This document shows positions 36,422 to 45,771 of a stretch of DNA of 64,000 nt, one piece after another. The number at the start of each line of letters is the position of its first letter. Within the stretch, counting starts at the first letter, position 1. The notes below the pieces were generated by a model that worked only from the letters and a program-made list of their open reading frames with translations, had not been told where the DNA came from and did no database searches. The translations under genes were made by a program, and so were the position numbers. The stretch comes from Planctomycetota bacterium (GTDB lineage Bacteria > Planctomycetota > UBA1135 > UBA2386), in the NCBI GenBank assembly GCA_028281765.1, contig JANQJF010000019.1, positions 36,749 through 100,748 of the forward strand, given 5' to 3'.

Positions 36422-38227
36422 TCATTGCCCGAACTGCGCGAGAACCGCGTTGGAGAACGTGAGGTTCTGCGGCAACGAGAAGTCCAAGAACACGCTCTGG
36501 AACGCGAGGTTGCCGACTTGGCCGATGCCGTCGATCGTGATCGCCGCCGATCCCGACCCGTTGCCGGTCAGCGGCAACTGGATCCCGGTGTAGCCACCGG
36601 CGAAGTGTACGAGCGTGCCGCCAAACGCGTTCAGGTTCGGTAGGCCGGGGAAGGTCACGAGTGCGACACCGCTTCCACCGGACGGCACGCCGGTGACTCG
36701 ATAGGTGCTGCTCTCGCCGGCACCGAGGCCGATCCCACACAGGGTCGCGACCGCCGAGCCAGGCCCTTGGAATCCGAGATCCGGCGCGCACGATGGTGCT
36801 CCGACCCGAAGCCAACGCGCGACCGAGGGGACCCCGTCGGCGCTCATCAGGAACACCATGTAGTAGCCGGCCGGCACAACGTTCGCGTTGTTCGGCACGG
36901 TGAACGTCGCGGCCGTGCCCGAGTTCGAGTCGAGCGTCACGGGGACGCTGATCTGGTTGAAGTTGAACGAGTGCGTCGCACTCCCCGTGCGGTGGATGAC
37001 GACGTGCGTCACCGGGATCGACGATTGGTACGGGATCGAGACCTGCTGACCGTACGCCGCGGCGGACTGCATCGACTGGATAACGGGTCGCGGCGTTCGG
37101 AAGAGGTACGGGGGGCTCCAGATCTCGAACTCGTCGGATTCGCCGTAGAGTCCGGGACCACCCATGCCTTCACCGCCGGCGCACAACACGCGAGCGTCCG
37201 GAAGCAACAGTGCGGTCGAGTGATAGCCGCGGCGGATCGAATGCTGCGCCATGTTCGTCCACGTGTTGGTCTGCGGATCGTAGAGCTCGGGGGTCCTTGC
37301 CAAGCTACCGCTGGTCAGGTCGCCACCGATCGCGACGACCTTGCCGTCGGGCAGCAACACGGCGGAGAAGAACGCGCGCGGCGTCGCGAGGCTCGGCAAC
37401 GCGGTCCACTGCGGATTGGGCACGTTGAGGTCGATGATCTCGCAGCTGTTGAAGATCGTGTTCGTGTCCTGCCCGCCGATCAGCATGATCCGGCCGTCTT
37501 GCAGGCGGACCGCAGGGCCGTCCCCGCGCGGTGCGTTGAGCACGGTCTGCGCGACGAACGACCACGACAGCGTCACGGGATCGTAGATGTAGGTGTCCTG
37601 CAGGTGTCCGGACTGGAAGACGCGGCCGTCGGGCAGGAGATGGAGCCGGTTGTACGCTTCCTCGAACTGCCCGGGGATCGGCTGGCCACCGACCATCGTC
37701 CACGTGTTCGCCGCCGCGTCGTAGACTTCGATCGTGTGGTCGGGCACGTCGGCACCCGCCTCACTCATCCCGCCGAAACACCAGACCTTCCCGTCGCCGA
37801 GCTGGAGCGCCGACGGATACCAACGGTCGCGCTGCAGGTCGGCTTGCTGCGTCCAAGTCTCGGTCACGGGATCGTACGTGCCCGTTGCTCGCAGCAGCTC
37901 ACCGGTCTCTCCTCCGACGAACAGGACCCTGCCGTCGGGCAGCTGCGAGTTGCCACCACAGAAGAAGTTTCGCGGGACGGTTTGGTAGCTCACGCCTCCC
38001 GGGTTGTTCGGATCGAAGAGCGCCGACGTCGTCAAGCCGGACGGACTGTCGCGATGCGGAATGAACAGCACCTTGCCGGTGTGGAACAGGGTCGCGTGGA
38101 CACCGTCGATCGTGAGCTGCACCGGGGGGCTCCAGGCGCCGACCGTGCTCGGCTGCGCGAGCGCGACGGACGGGAGCAGGGCGAAGAGCCCGGCGAGGGT
38201 AGCGGTGTCGGGTAGAGAGATTCGCAT
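36422..38227 (-). CDS. Galactose oxidase/GlxA-like copper radical oxidase (kelch + DUF1929-type C-terminal domain)
   Basis: MRISLPDTATLAGLFALLPSVALAQ; kelch repeats; FFCGGNSQLPDGRVLFVGG, RDRWYPSALQLGDGKV, RRGYHSTALLLPDARVLCAGGEG, RTGSATHSFNFNQ correspond to the Cys/Tyr/Tyr-His/His sites of galactose oxidase. Confidence 0.88.
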   Translation of the reverse strand: MRISLPDTATLAGLFALLPSVALAQPSTVGAWSPPVQLTIDGVHATLFHTGKVLFIPHRDSPSGLTTSALFDPNNPGGVSYQTVPRNFFCGGNSQLPDGRVLFVGGETGELLRATGTYDPVTETWTQQADLQRDRWYPSALQLGDGKVWCFGGMSEAGADVPDHTIEVYDAAANTWTMVGGQPIPGQFEEAYNRLHLLPDGRVFQSGHLQDTYIYDPVTLSWSFVAQTVLNAPRGDGPAVRLQDGRIMLIGGQDTNTIFNSCEIIDLNVPNPQWTALPSLATPRAFFSAVLLPDGKVVAIGGDLTSGSLARTPELYDPQTNTWTNMAQHSIRRGYHSTALLLPDARVLCAGGEGMGGPGLYGESDEFEIWSPPYLFRTPRPVIQSMQSAAAYGQQVSIPYQSSIPVTHVVIHRTGSATHSFNFNQISVPVTLDSNSGTAATFTVPNNANVVPAGYYMVFLMSADGVPSVARWLRVGAPSCAPDLGFQGPGSAVATLCGIGLGAGESSTYRVTGVPSGGSGVALVTFPGLPNLNAFGGTLVHFAGGYTGIQLPLTGNGSGSAAITIDGIGQVGNLAFQSVFLDFSLPQNLTFSNAVLAQFGQ

Positions 38228-38335
38228 GCGGTCAGGCCTCGGCAGGTCGAAAGGAAACGGGGCGATCGAGAACAAGGAGGTCGCGCAAGAACCGCCGCGC
38301 AGCGACACGGCGATTCGAGATTTCGGGCGAATCCG

Positions 38336-39997
38336 TCAGAACGTCGTGATGTGCGTCGCGTCGGACGCAGTGAGGCCGTGCGCGGTCGCGACGTCGAGCA
38401 CGAGCCACTGCGTCCAGAAGGAGAAGCCCAGCGGAACACCGGCTGCCGCGAGGTTCAGCGACCACGTGCCGAAGGCCTCTCCGGTCGTCGATACCGCGAG
38501 CGGACCGATCGGCACGCACGACAGGCCGGACGTCAGGCCGAGGTGGAACGAGATGCCGAGGATCTCGAACGGTGTGGCCGCTGGCGCGAAGTCGACGGCG
38601 AGCACGCCGATTGCCCCGGGCGTCGCGTTGCGCAAGCCGATCGAGAACTCGGCACGGTCCGTGGCCGCCGGCTCGATGGCGATCGTCGCGGGCAGCATGT
38701 TCCCGGCGCCGGACGCTGCGCCGGCGGATCGCGGGACGTTCGTGGATTCGGTGAACAGCGTCGGCCGATCGAAGGGCGGCGCGCCTGTCGCCAACCGCGG
38801 ATCCGTGAACGTCTTCAAGAAGGTGACCAACGCGAATCGCTGCGACGGACTCAAGCGCAGTCGTTCGATCAGTTCGTCGGCCTCGTAGTGCCCGCCGTCG
38901 TCGTAGAAGCTGACGACCGCGCCGAGGGAGTCGAACCGACCGGTGTGGAAGTACGGCGCGCGGAGTTCGACGTTGCGCAGGCTGGGCGTCCGGAAGCGAC
39001 CGTTGTCTTCGGGAATCCCAGTGATCGCACCGCGACCGAGATCTTCCGCGTCGGGACGAATGCCGATGTCGTGGAAGCCGTCGTCCGACAGGAGCTGGCC
39101 TCCGTGGCAGGTGCTGCACTTGCCGGGGCCGAAGAACACGTCTCGGCCGACGAGTTCGAGTTCGGTGAGCGCGGACGTGTTGCCGGCGAGGAAGTCGTCC
39201 CAGCGCGACTGGTCGGAGACCAAGGTCCGTTGGTAGGTCGCGAGCGCAAACAGGATGCGCTGAGGCGAGACGTCGGCGCTTCCGAAGGCTTGCGTGAAGA
39301 GGTCTCCGTACGAGCGGCCGGAGACGAACAGTGCTAGCTCGGGCGGCAGGTTCGATGCGAGCCGCAGCGGGGTCGCGCCCTCGACTCGCGTCGCGATCGC
39401 CGACCAGTTCTCTTGCGTGTGTGCCATCTCGATGGCGGACACGGGTGGCTCCGCCGCCTGGATTTCGAGCGCGACGCCCGTCGGCGCGAGCAACGAACCC
39501 GACACCGGATCGAAGAGCGCACCCTCGGCTCGGCCATCCCAGAACAGTCGAGTGGCGAACGCCGAGTTGACGACCGTGGGCGCTCGACGGGGCGTCACTT
39601 GTCGTTCGAGACCGAAGACGGGGGCCGGCTCGTAGGCTCCGCTGCTCGACTGACGAATCACGCCAGGAGAGCCGAGTGTGTCATCGGCCGTGCCCTTCAC
39701 CCCGTCGAGACCCGGGTGAGTGCTTGTCGAGACGTTCGACGTGCGCGGATCTCCACCGCCCGCTTCGGGGCGATGGCAGGTCCCGCAAGCCACGGTTCCG
39801 GATGCCGAAAGCTGCTCGTCCCAGAACAGCACTTTGCCGAGAAGGGCCTTCTCGGCTGACATCGGGTTCTCGGGGGGTGCGACGACCGCGGGGACTCCCG
39901 GCGGGATCACCTCTGGCGTCGACTGTGCTGCGAGAACGGCGGTGGCGAACACGAAGGCCACCGCTTGCGCGAGGAACACGGAGGTCGGGGATGTCAT
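38336..39997 (-). CDS. Diheme cytochrome c peroxidase / MauG-like with C-terminal extension
   Basis: MTSPTSVFLAQAVAFVFATAVLAAQ; ACGTCHRPEAGGGDPR and CSTCHGGQLLSDDGFHDIGI; C-terminal FWTQWLVLDVATAHGLTASDATHITTF. Confidence 0.92.
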   Translation of the reverse strand: MTSPTSVFLAQAVAFVFATAVLAAQSTPEVIPPGVPAVVAPPENPMSAEKALLGKVLFWDEQLSASGTVACGTCHRPEAGGGDPRTSNVSTSTHPGLDGVKGTADDTLGSPGVIRQSSSGAYEPAPVFGLERQVTPRRAPTVVNSAFATRLFWDGRAEGALFDPVSGSLLAPTGVALEIQAAEPPVSAIEMAHTQENWSAIATRVEGATPLRLASNLPPELALFVSGRSYGDLFTQAFGSADVSPQRILFALATYQRTLVSDQSRWDDFLAGNTSALTELELVGRDVFFGPGKCSTCHGGQLLSDDGFHDIGIRPDAEDLGRGAITGIPEDNGRFRTPSLRNVELRAPYFHTGRFDSLGAVVSFYDDGGHYEADELIERLRLSPSQRFALVTFLKTFTDPRLATGAPPFDRPTLFTESTNVPRSAGAASGAGNMLPATIAIEPAATDRAEFSIGLRNATPGAIGVLAVDFAPAATPFEILGISFHLGLTSGLSCVPIGPLAVSTTGEAFGTWSLNLAAAGVPLGFSFWTQWLVLDVATAHGLTASDATHITTF

Positions 39998-40088
39998 GGA
40001 GGTCGGCTCCCATCGACGCGGACAGCGGCGAACCACTGAGTCGCGCAAGAACCGGCCTACTCCGACACGCGTCTCGAAAGAAAGTTCG

Positions 40089-42263
40089 CTACGGTGCCAT
40101 CCACCACGGTCCGCCGTCGTCCGCATGCTCGCGAATCGCGCGAGCCAGCGCCCGTGGCGCCTTGTCGTCGACGCCTTCGGTCAGACGCGGCATCTCGGTT
40201 CCGTGAGACCGGGCGATCGCGTCGATCCGCACCAGAAACTCGGTGCCGTGGGGATCCGCGATGCGGGCGGCGGCGAGCGCCGCTTCTCGAACCTCCGTAG
40301 CGTCGACGCCCGTTCGCGAGGTTGCTGCGGCCTGCAGGGCCAGCAACCGCGCTTCCACATCCTTCGGTGCCCACGCGGACGCGCGGACGCGCTTCACGCC
40401 GGCTAACGCCAATGCGGCGGCACGGCCAGGATCGCCGCGCAGCATGCCGCGCACGCGCAAGGACCGACACCACGCCCAGGCACGCACCGGAAGATTCTTC
40501 GGGGTGCCGCTGCGGTCACTCAGCTCGCGTTCGATCTCGCGCAGTCCGGAGTCTCCGTACGGCTTCGCGTGCTCGTCATCGACGAGGCGGGCGTGCAGCT
40601 CGAGGAAGGCTCCGAGCTCCGGCGTGGAGTAGTGGATTGCCGGTTCGTCCCCGCCCCGCGTGTCGAGCCACGCTTCGACCAACTCGGGATTGCCGAGTGC
40701 AATCCGGTGCAGCACCGCATGCATCTCGGGGGTTCCGTGATGCAGCTCGAGCGCTTCGTCCGGCTCGAACTCGTGCTCCAGGTCCTCGAGCACTTCGAGA
40801 ACGTCCTCGCCAGGATGCTCGTTGCTCCAATCCGTGCGCTGGGCGATCCGGCTGCGGTTGGTGCTGACGAGTAGCGCAACGATGTGCTGGGAATCGAACG
40901 GCAGAGCTTCGACTTCCACCCCGGCCAGGACAGCGAGTGCCGCTCCCCCCAACCCCATCTGGGTCGCGAGTCCCGCGAGTTCGATCCGCCGTTGATCCGG
41001 GAGATCCGGCGCCGTTGCGAGGACGTGAAGCGCGGTGTCACGTGCGTACTCGACTTCACCATGGCGCGCATGGGCGGCGGCCGCGGCTACCTGTAGGCCG
41101 GCCGAACCGCGCTGTCGTGCGATCGCTGCCAGAGTCTTGCGGTCGATCGGGATCTCGACGCTCGGCACGTCTTCCAGAACGGAGGCCATCGTGCCCTCTA
41201 CTCCTGTGGAGTCGTCGGATGCCAACGGGCCGCGAAGCCACCAGCCGGCACCGAGCCCGATCGCGACCAGAGTCATCGCGGCGGCTCGACGCCAAACCGA
41301 AGGGCGCGCGGGAGTGGCTGCATCGTGCAGTGCTCGTGCGAAGTCTCCGGCCCGCTGGAAGCGCGCCTGTGGCTCGGGGTCGAGGGCTCGAGCCAGCGTT
41401 CTCTCGATGGCTCGACGTGTGTTCGGCGATGCCTCGACCAAGCAATCGGCCAGGACGAATCTCGCCAGAGCGCCCAACCCGTAGACGTCGGACTCGATCG
41501 TCGCCTCTTCCTCGCGACCTTGTTCGGGGCTCGCGAACGCGGGGGTGCGCGGTGCGTAGCCGATCGTCACTGCGATCGCGGAGATGTCGGCTTCGTCCGT
41601 CACCCGCGCGGCGCCGAAGTCCAGCAGGACAGGCCAGTCGCCGTCGGTCACGACGACGTTCGCGGGCTTGACGTCCCGGTGGACGAAGCCACGCCGGTGT
41701 ACGTGGTCGAGGGCATCGGCCACTTTGCCGATCAGGGCAGCGGTGCGCGGCAAGGAAGGCTTCTGCTCGCGTACGAACGCGTCGAGCGGACGACCGCTCA
41801 GCGCGTGTAGAACGCAGTAGGGCAACCCCGCGGCGGTTTCGCCCGCGTCGACGATCGACACGATGTTGGGGTGGTTCAACGACGCGAGGATGCGTCCCTC
41901 TTGCTCGAGACGGGCGCGCCCTTGGGCGGACTCGAATGCGTCGAGTGTCGGAAACTTGATCGCAACGGAGACGTGCGGCGCGGTCCGCGAGTTCGCGAGC
42001 CACACCGACCCCATGCCGCCATCGCCGATCGGAGCCACCAGTCGATACGCGCCGACCGAATCGCCGGGCCAGGGAAACATCCGGGGGTTCGTTTCGTCTT
42101 CCGCACCCGAGTCTGGCGACGCGTCGTCGGCAGCCAACATCGAACGGAGACGGTCGCGCATCACGGTGTCTTCGTCGAGTGTCGAGAGTCGCGCCTCCCG
42201 AGCGGCAGTGTCCAGATCCGCGAGTTCGCGAAAGAGGGTCCAAAGGCGTGTCGGATCGCTCAT
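40089..42263 (-). CDS. Ser/Thr protein kinase
   Basis: YRLVAPIGDGGMGSVWLA, VAIKF, FVHRDVKPANVVV, LLDFGAAR, TPAFASPEQ; ATGA overlap with the upstream sigma gene. Confidence 0.95.
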   Translation of the reverse strand: MSDPTRLWTLFRELADLDTAAREARLSTLDEDTVMRDRLRSMLAADDASPDSGAEDETNPRMFPWPGDSVGAYRLVAPIGDGGMGSVWLANSRTAPHVSVAIKFPTLDAFESAQGRARLEQEGRILASLNHPNIVSIVDAGETAAGLPYCVLHALSGRPLDAFVREQKPSLPRTAALIGKVADALDHVHRRGFVHRDVKPANVVVTDGDWPVLLDFGAARVTDEADISAIAVTIGYAPRTPAFASPEQGREEEATIESDVYGLGALARFVLADCLVEASPNTRRAIERTLARALDPEPQARFQRAGDFARALHDAATPARPSVWRRAAAMTLVAIGLGAGWWLRGPLASDDSTGVEGTMASVLEDVPSVEIPIDRKTLAAIARQRGSAGLQVAAAAAHARHGEVEYARDTALHVLATAPDLPDQRRIELAGLATQMGLGGAALAVLAGVEVEALPFDSQHIVALLVSTNRSRIAQRTDWSNEHPGEDVLEVLEDLEHEFEPDEALELHHGTPEMHAVLHRIALGNPELVEAWLDTRGGDEPAIHYSTPELGAFLELHARLVDDEHAKPYGDSGLREIERELSDRSGTPKNLPVRAWAWCRSLRVRGMLRGDPGRAAALALAGVKRVRASAWAPKDVEARLLALQAAATSRTGVDATEVREAALAAARIADPHGTEFLVRIDAIARSHGTEMPRLTEGVDDKAPRALARAIREHADDGGPWWMAP

Positions 42264-42889
42264 CCGCAGGCACCCCGTTCATCCCACGGATCGCCGTAGA
42301 GCTCCGAGACTAGCCAGGCTCGCGCGAAGCGCCAACGACGTTCGATGCTGCGCACCGAGATGCCCAGCGCGCGCGCGCATTCCCGATTGTCCAATCCACC
42401 GAAGAAGCGGAGTTCCGCGACGCCCGCGGCTCCCGGATGCTCGACCGCGAGTTGCCGCAGTGCTTCGTCGAGTTCGAGGGTGTCGAACCTGCGTCCCTGC
42501 ATGACCAGGCGATCGAGTCCATCCTGGCGTTGCGAGTGTTCGCCTCCCCGCTTCGTCGCGCGGCGGCGGCGCACGTGGTCGACGATCGCACGGCGCATCG
42601 CGACCGCGGCCGCGACCATGAGGTTGGCGCGGTCATCCCATCCCTTGCGTTCGCGCGACAGTCGCAGGAACGCCTCGTGCAGTAGATCCGTCGGGTCGAT
42701 CGACAGCGGGCCCGAGGAGTCGAGCGTTCTCTGGGCCACTTCGCGCAGTTCGCGATAGACGAGTGGCATCACGGCTCGCAGCGCGGCGTGCGCATCGTCT
42801 GCCCGTCGGATCACCCGGTCAGTTGCCGAGGTTCCGGTTCGATCCGGGCGATCCGAATCTGTCGGTCCGTGTGGATGGTGGTGGTGCAT
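42260..42889 (-). CDS. ECF-type sigma factor with His-rich N-terminus
   Basis: MHHHHPHGPTDSDRPD...YRELREVAQRTL...TDLLHEAFLRL...VAELRFFGGLDNRECARALGISVRSIERRWRFARAWLVSEL. Start choice uncertain. Confidence 0.88.
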   Translation of the reverse strand: MHHHHPHGPTDSDRPDRTGTSATDRVIRRADDAHAALRAVMPLVYRELREVAQRTLDSSGPLSIDPTDLLHEAFLRLSRERKGWDDRANLMVAAAVAMRRAIVDHVRRRRATKRGGEHSQRQDGLDRLVMQGRRFDTLELDEALRQLAVEHPGAAGVAELRFFGGLDNRECARALGISVRSIERRWRFARAWLVSELYGDPWDERGACG

Positions 42890-43087
42890 CGTCGCAGGCG
42901 AGTCACGGCCGACGCGGTGGGAGCGGGCAGGCAAATACATCTGCCGCGCGGTGATCTGACTTCGCTGTTACATCGGACGGCCAATGTCTCGTGTTTGTTC
43001 CAGGAAGTCGGGTAACTCTCCTGCATTGAGCGGAATGGGACCGGACCATGCCATCGGCCTGATCGCTTGCACGCTCGACCGTATGTG

Positions 43088-44245
43088 TCAGTCCGTGAAG
43101 ACGACCACCGCGTGATTCGACAGCAACGGCGTCGCGCCGATGCTCAGCGCCTGCACGCCGACGACCCAGCCCTCGAGTGCGGGGATCGGCGGGAGGGGCA
43201 GCGCGAGAACCCAGACCTCGCTCGGTCCCTGCACCGCGCTCGCGAAGAGGCCGAACGCGGCGGCGTCCAGGCCGAACGGTCCCGCCGTCGTCGAGACGAG
43301 CGGGCCCGGCCGTCCGATGAATGCCGCGAGCGCGTCCCCTTGATCCGAGATCGTTTCGATCACCACCGTGTTGCCCGGGCCGGCGCCGGCGGCCGTCATC
43401 GCGACCGGTCGTCCGGGCAGCGGCGTGTGCGTGCCCGAGACGTCGGGCGCGCCGAGCTGCGGGAAGAACGTCACGGCCGGGCTGCGTTGCACGGTGCCGC
43501 CGATCGTCGTCACCGCGGCGACGGGTGGGCCGAGGGTCGACATTCCCGCGCGGATCACGCTCCGTGCGTCCCCGGAGATGCGCAGCGTCGTGTTCGTCGC
43601 CTGGATCGCAGGCGCGCCGTTGAAGCCGAACAGTCCGACCGTGCCGTCACCACCGGTGACGTCGCACTGCGCGAGCACGAGCGTCGAGTCGAAGACTCGC
43701 ACGCCGCTCGCGGACGGCGTCAGCTTCGTCGGCACGCCGGCATCGGAACCCGTGAACTCGCAAAGCTGTGCCGTGACGTGACTGTTCGACGTGATCAGCA
43801 CACCGAGGCCGCCGACGGTGCACTCACTCAGCGTCACGTTGTCCGACGCCTGGATGGTCAGGCTGCGCCCCGAAGCGACGCGGTCGAAGTAGACCGAGCC
43901 CGGGTTGCTCGTGACCTCGAGCACGGTGCCGAAGATCGGCGTCGCGGTTCCGACGTAGCCGCTCATCACGAACTGCTTGCCAGCCGCGAGGCTCCCGATC
44001 CGGAACACCCCCGGCTCGACGATCGAGCCCGCCGCGAAACGGATCGTCAGCGCCTTGTCGGTGACGATCGGCGCATACGACCCCGCGCGCACCAGAATCG
44101 TGTCTCCATCCGAAGCCGCGGCCTCGGCGGCAGGCAGATCGTCGAAGTCGAACGGCGGGACCCCCGCCTCGTCGACGATCCAAGTCTGCTGGCTCGCGAG
44201 CGACCCAGCCAACGAAACGGCAAGAGCGACAGCGGTCGTGCGCAT
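43088..44245 (-). CDS. Secreted right-handed beta-helix-like protein
   Basis: MRTTAVALAVSLAGSLASQQTWIVDEAGVPPFDFDDLPAAEAAASDGDTILVRAGSY...NVTLSECTVGGLGVLITSNSHVTAQLCEF; C-terminal GVQALSIGATPLLSNHAVVVFTD. Confidence 0.8.
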   Translation of the reverse strand: MRTTAVALAVSLAGSLASQQTWIVDEAGVPPFDFDDLPAAEAAASDGDTILVRAGSYAPIVTDKALTIRFAAGSIVEPGVFRIGSLAAGKQFVMSGYVGTATPIFGTVLEVTSNPGSVYFDRVASGRSLTIQASDNVTLSECTVGGLGVLITSNSHVTAQLCEFTGSDAGVPTKLTPSASGVRVFDSTLVLAQCDVTGGDGTVGLFGFNGAPAIQATNTTLRISGDARSVIRAGMSTLGPPVAAVTTIGGTVQRSPAVTFFPQLGAPDVSGTHTPLPGRPVAMTAAGAGPGNTVVIETISDQGDALAAFIGRPGPLVSTTAGPFGLDAAAFGLFASAVQGPSEVWVLALPLPPIPALEGWVVGVQALSIGATPLLSNHAVVVFTD

Positions 44246-44356
44246 CGGTGTTCTCCGCGTTCTGAGGACCGCCCCCCAGTCTACCGAGTCTTACGCGCCC
44301 GCGCCCACGCCCGCTCCCGACTCGAGCCCCAGCCCGCGCCCTCGCCCGAAACAAGG

Positions 44357-44371
44357 CGCCGCGAAGCGGCG
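44357..44371. terminator. Short GC hairpin downstream of 44376-45707
   Basis: CGCCGC-GAA-GCGGCG. Confidence 0.4.
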
Positions 44372-44375
44372 ACCC

Positions 44376-45707
44376 CTATCTCGGGCGTCCGGGTGTCGCC
44401 GCCTGCTTGATCAGCCAGCGCTTCCACGGCTTCTCGAACTTCTCGATCGGCTTGCCGATCGCGCGGTCGAACACCCGGCTGCTGTCACCCTTGCCCTCGC
44501 CGAGCGCGACGCGGAGATACTCGAACACCTTCGGTCCGAGGTTCGGGTTCGCGTCTTCGTCGAGCAGAAACGCGACGAACATGTGCACCGCGGCCCAGTG
44601 CACGTCGGACCGCGTGCGGTTCGTGCGTCGCTGCAGCGTGCCCGCGCCGTAGAAGTGGTCGCGCAGCGTCAGGTGCAGCATGTTCTTCAGGCTGTAGCGC
44701 TTGCCCTGCAATGCGAGCTGCGCGTGCTGGCGACCCGGAGCAGGCTGGATCGGTTCGACGTTGCCGGGATCGCCAAAGAACTTGCTGTCGACGTACTGCG
44801 CGATGCCGAGCTCGAACCAGTCGACGAAGCGCTGCTGCTCGCCGCCGGGATCGTTGTTGCGCGCGAGGGTGCGGTAGAGCAGGTGCTGCGTCGCGACCTC
44901 GAACAGCCGCGTCGGGCGAGGCTCGTTGCGCGAGTAGAACAAGTAGCTGTACTCGTTGTACGGGTTCGGCACGAAGTAGGGGTGGCCCGCATTGCTCCAC
45001 TGCGGGAACTTCCCGTCCTCGTCGTAGATCCGCAGGCGCATCGGCTCGAGCACCTCGTCGAGCTGGAGCGCCTCGCCGTGTTCGTCGAGCCACCAGAGAT
45101 ACATCCGCTCGAGATCGAGCAGCGCGTTGACCGTGCGCTCGATCCCCGCGTCGCTCTCGATCACGAAGTGTTCGCTGCGCAGCTCGAGCGCGTGCCCGAT
45201 GTCGCCCGTGTACTCGTCGAACTTGTCCTTGCTGACGAAACGCGACCCGAGCGGCCACAGGTAGCCGCGCTTCTTCCGCTTGTGGCCGAGGAACTCGTGC
45301 GCCGGCCCGTGGTCCGGATCGCGCACGAGGACGGCGTGCGCTTCGACACGCGCGAGGTGCCAGAGCTGCGCCTTCTCGCACCACTTCGACAGCTCCCAGT
45401 GCGTCTCGGCGAGCGCGGGGTCGTGGCCGACGCGCTGGTCGAAGTACTGCCGCAGCTTGTCGCGCACGGTGTCGATCGACTGCACGCGCTTCTGTCGAAT
45501 GCGCACGCGCTTGCCGCCCTGCATGACGAGGAGCTCCTTCTCGTCGTGGCGCTGCTTGACGCGGCCGCGCACTTCCTTGCCGGACTTCAGCACGATCGTG
45601 TCGCGCATGTCGTCGCGGTCGCGCTTACGCTTGCTCTGGGCGTCCGCGGGCAGGACGAGGAGTGCCGTCGCCAGGACGGCGAGGACGGTTCGGGTGCTCG
45701 CAACCAT
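44376..45707 (-). CDS. Exported hypothetical protein (DUF1570-like)
   Basis: MVASTRTVLAVLATALLVLPADAQ; HFVIESDAGIERTVNALLDLERMYLWWLDEHG; TRLFEVATQHLLYRTL. Confidence 0.8.
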   Translation of the reverse strand: MVASTRTVLAVLATALLVLPADAQSKRKRDRDDMRDTIVLKSGKEVRGRVKQRHDEKELLVMQGGKRVRIRQKRVQSIDTVRDKLRQYFDQRVGHDPALAETHWELSKWCEKAQLWHLARVEAHAVLVRDPDHGPAHEFLGHKRKKRGYLWPLGSRFVSKDKFDEYTGDIGHALELRSEHFVIESDAGIERTVNALLDLERMYLWWLDEHGEALQLDEVLEPMRLRIYDEDGKFPQWSNAGHPYFVPNPYNEYSYLFYSRNEPRPTRLFEVATQHLLYRTLARNNDPGGEQQRFVDWFELGIAQYVDSKFFGDPGNVEPIQPAPGRQHAQLALQGKRYSLKNMLHLTLRDHFYGAGTLQRRTNRTRSDVHWAAVHMFVAFLLDEDANPNLGPKVFEYLRVALGEGKGDSSRVFDRAIGKPIEKFEKPWKRWLIKQAATPGRPR

Positions 45708-45771
45708 GTTCAATTCATCGGTTCCAGATGGGCGCACCCACAAGGCCGGCAAACCGCAGGCCATGAAAGCT

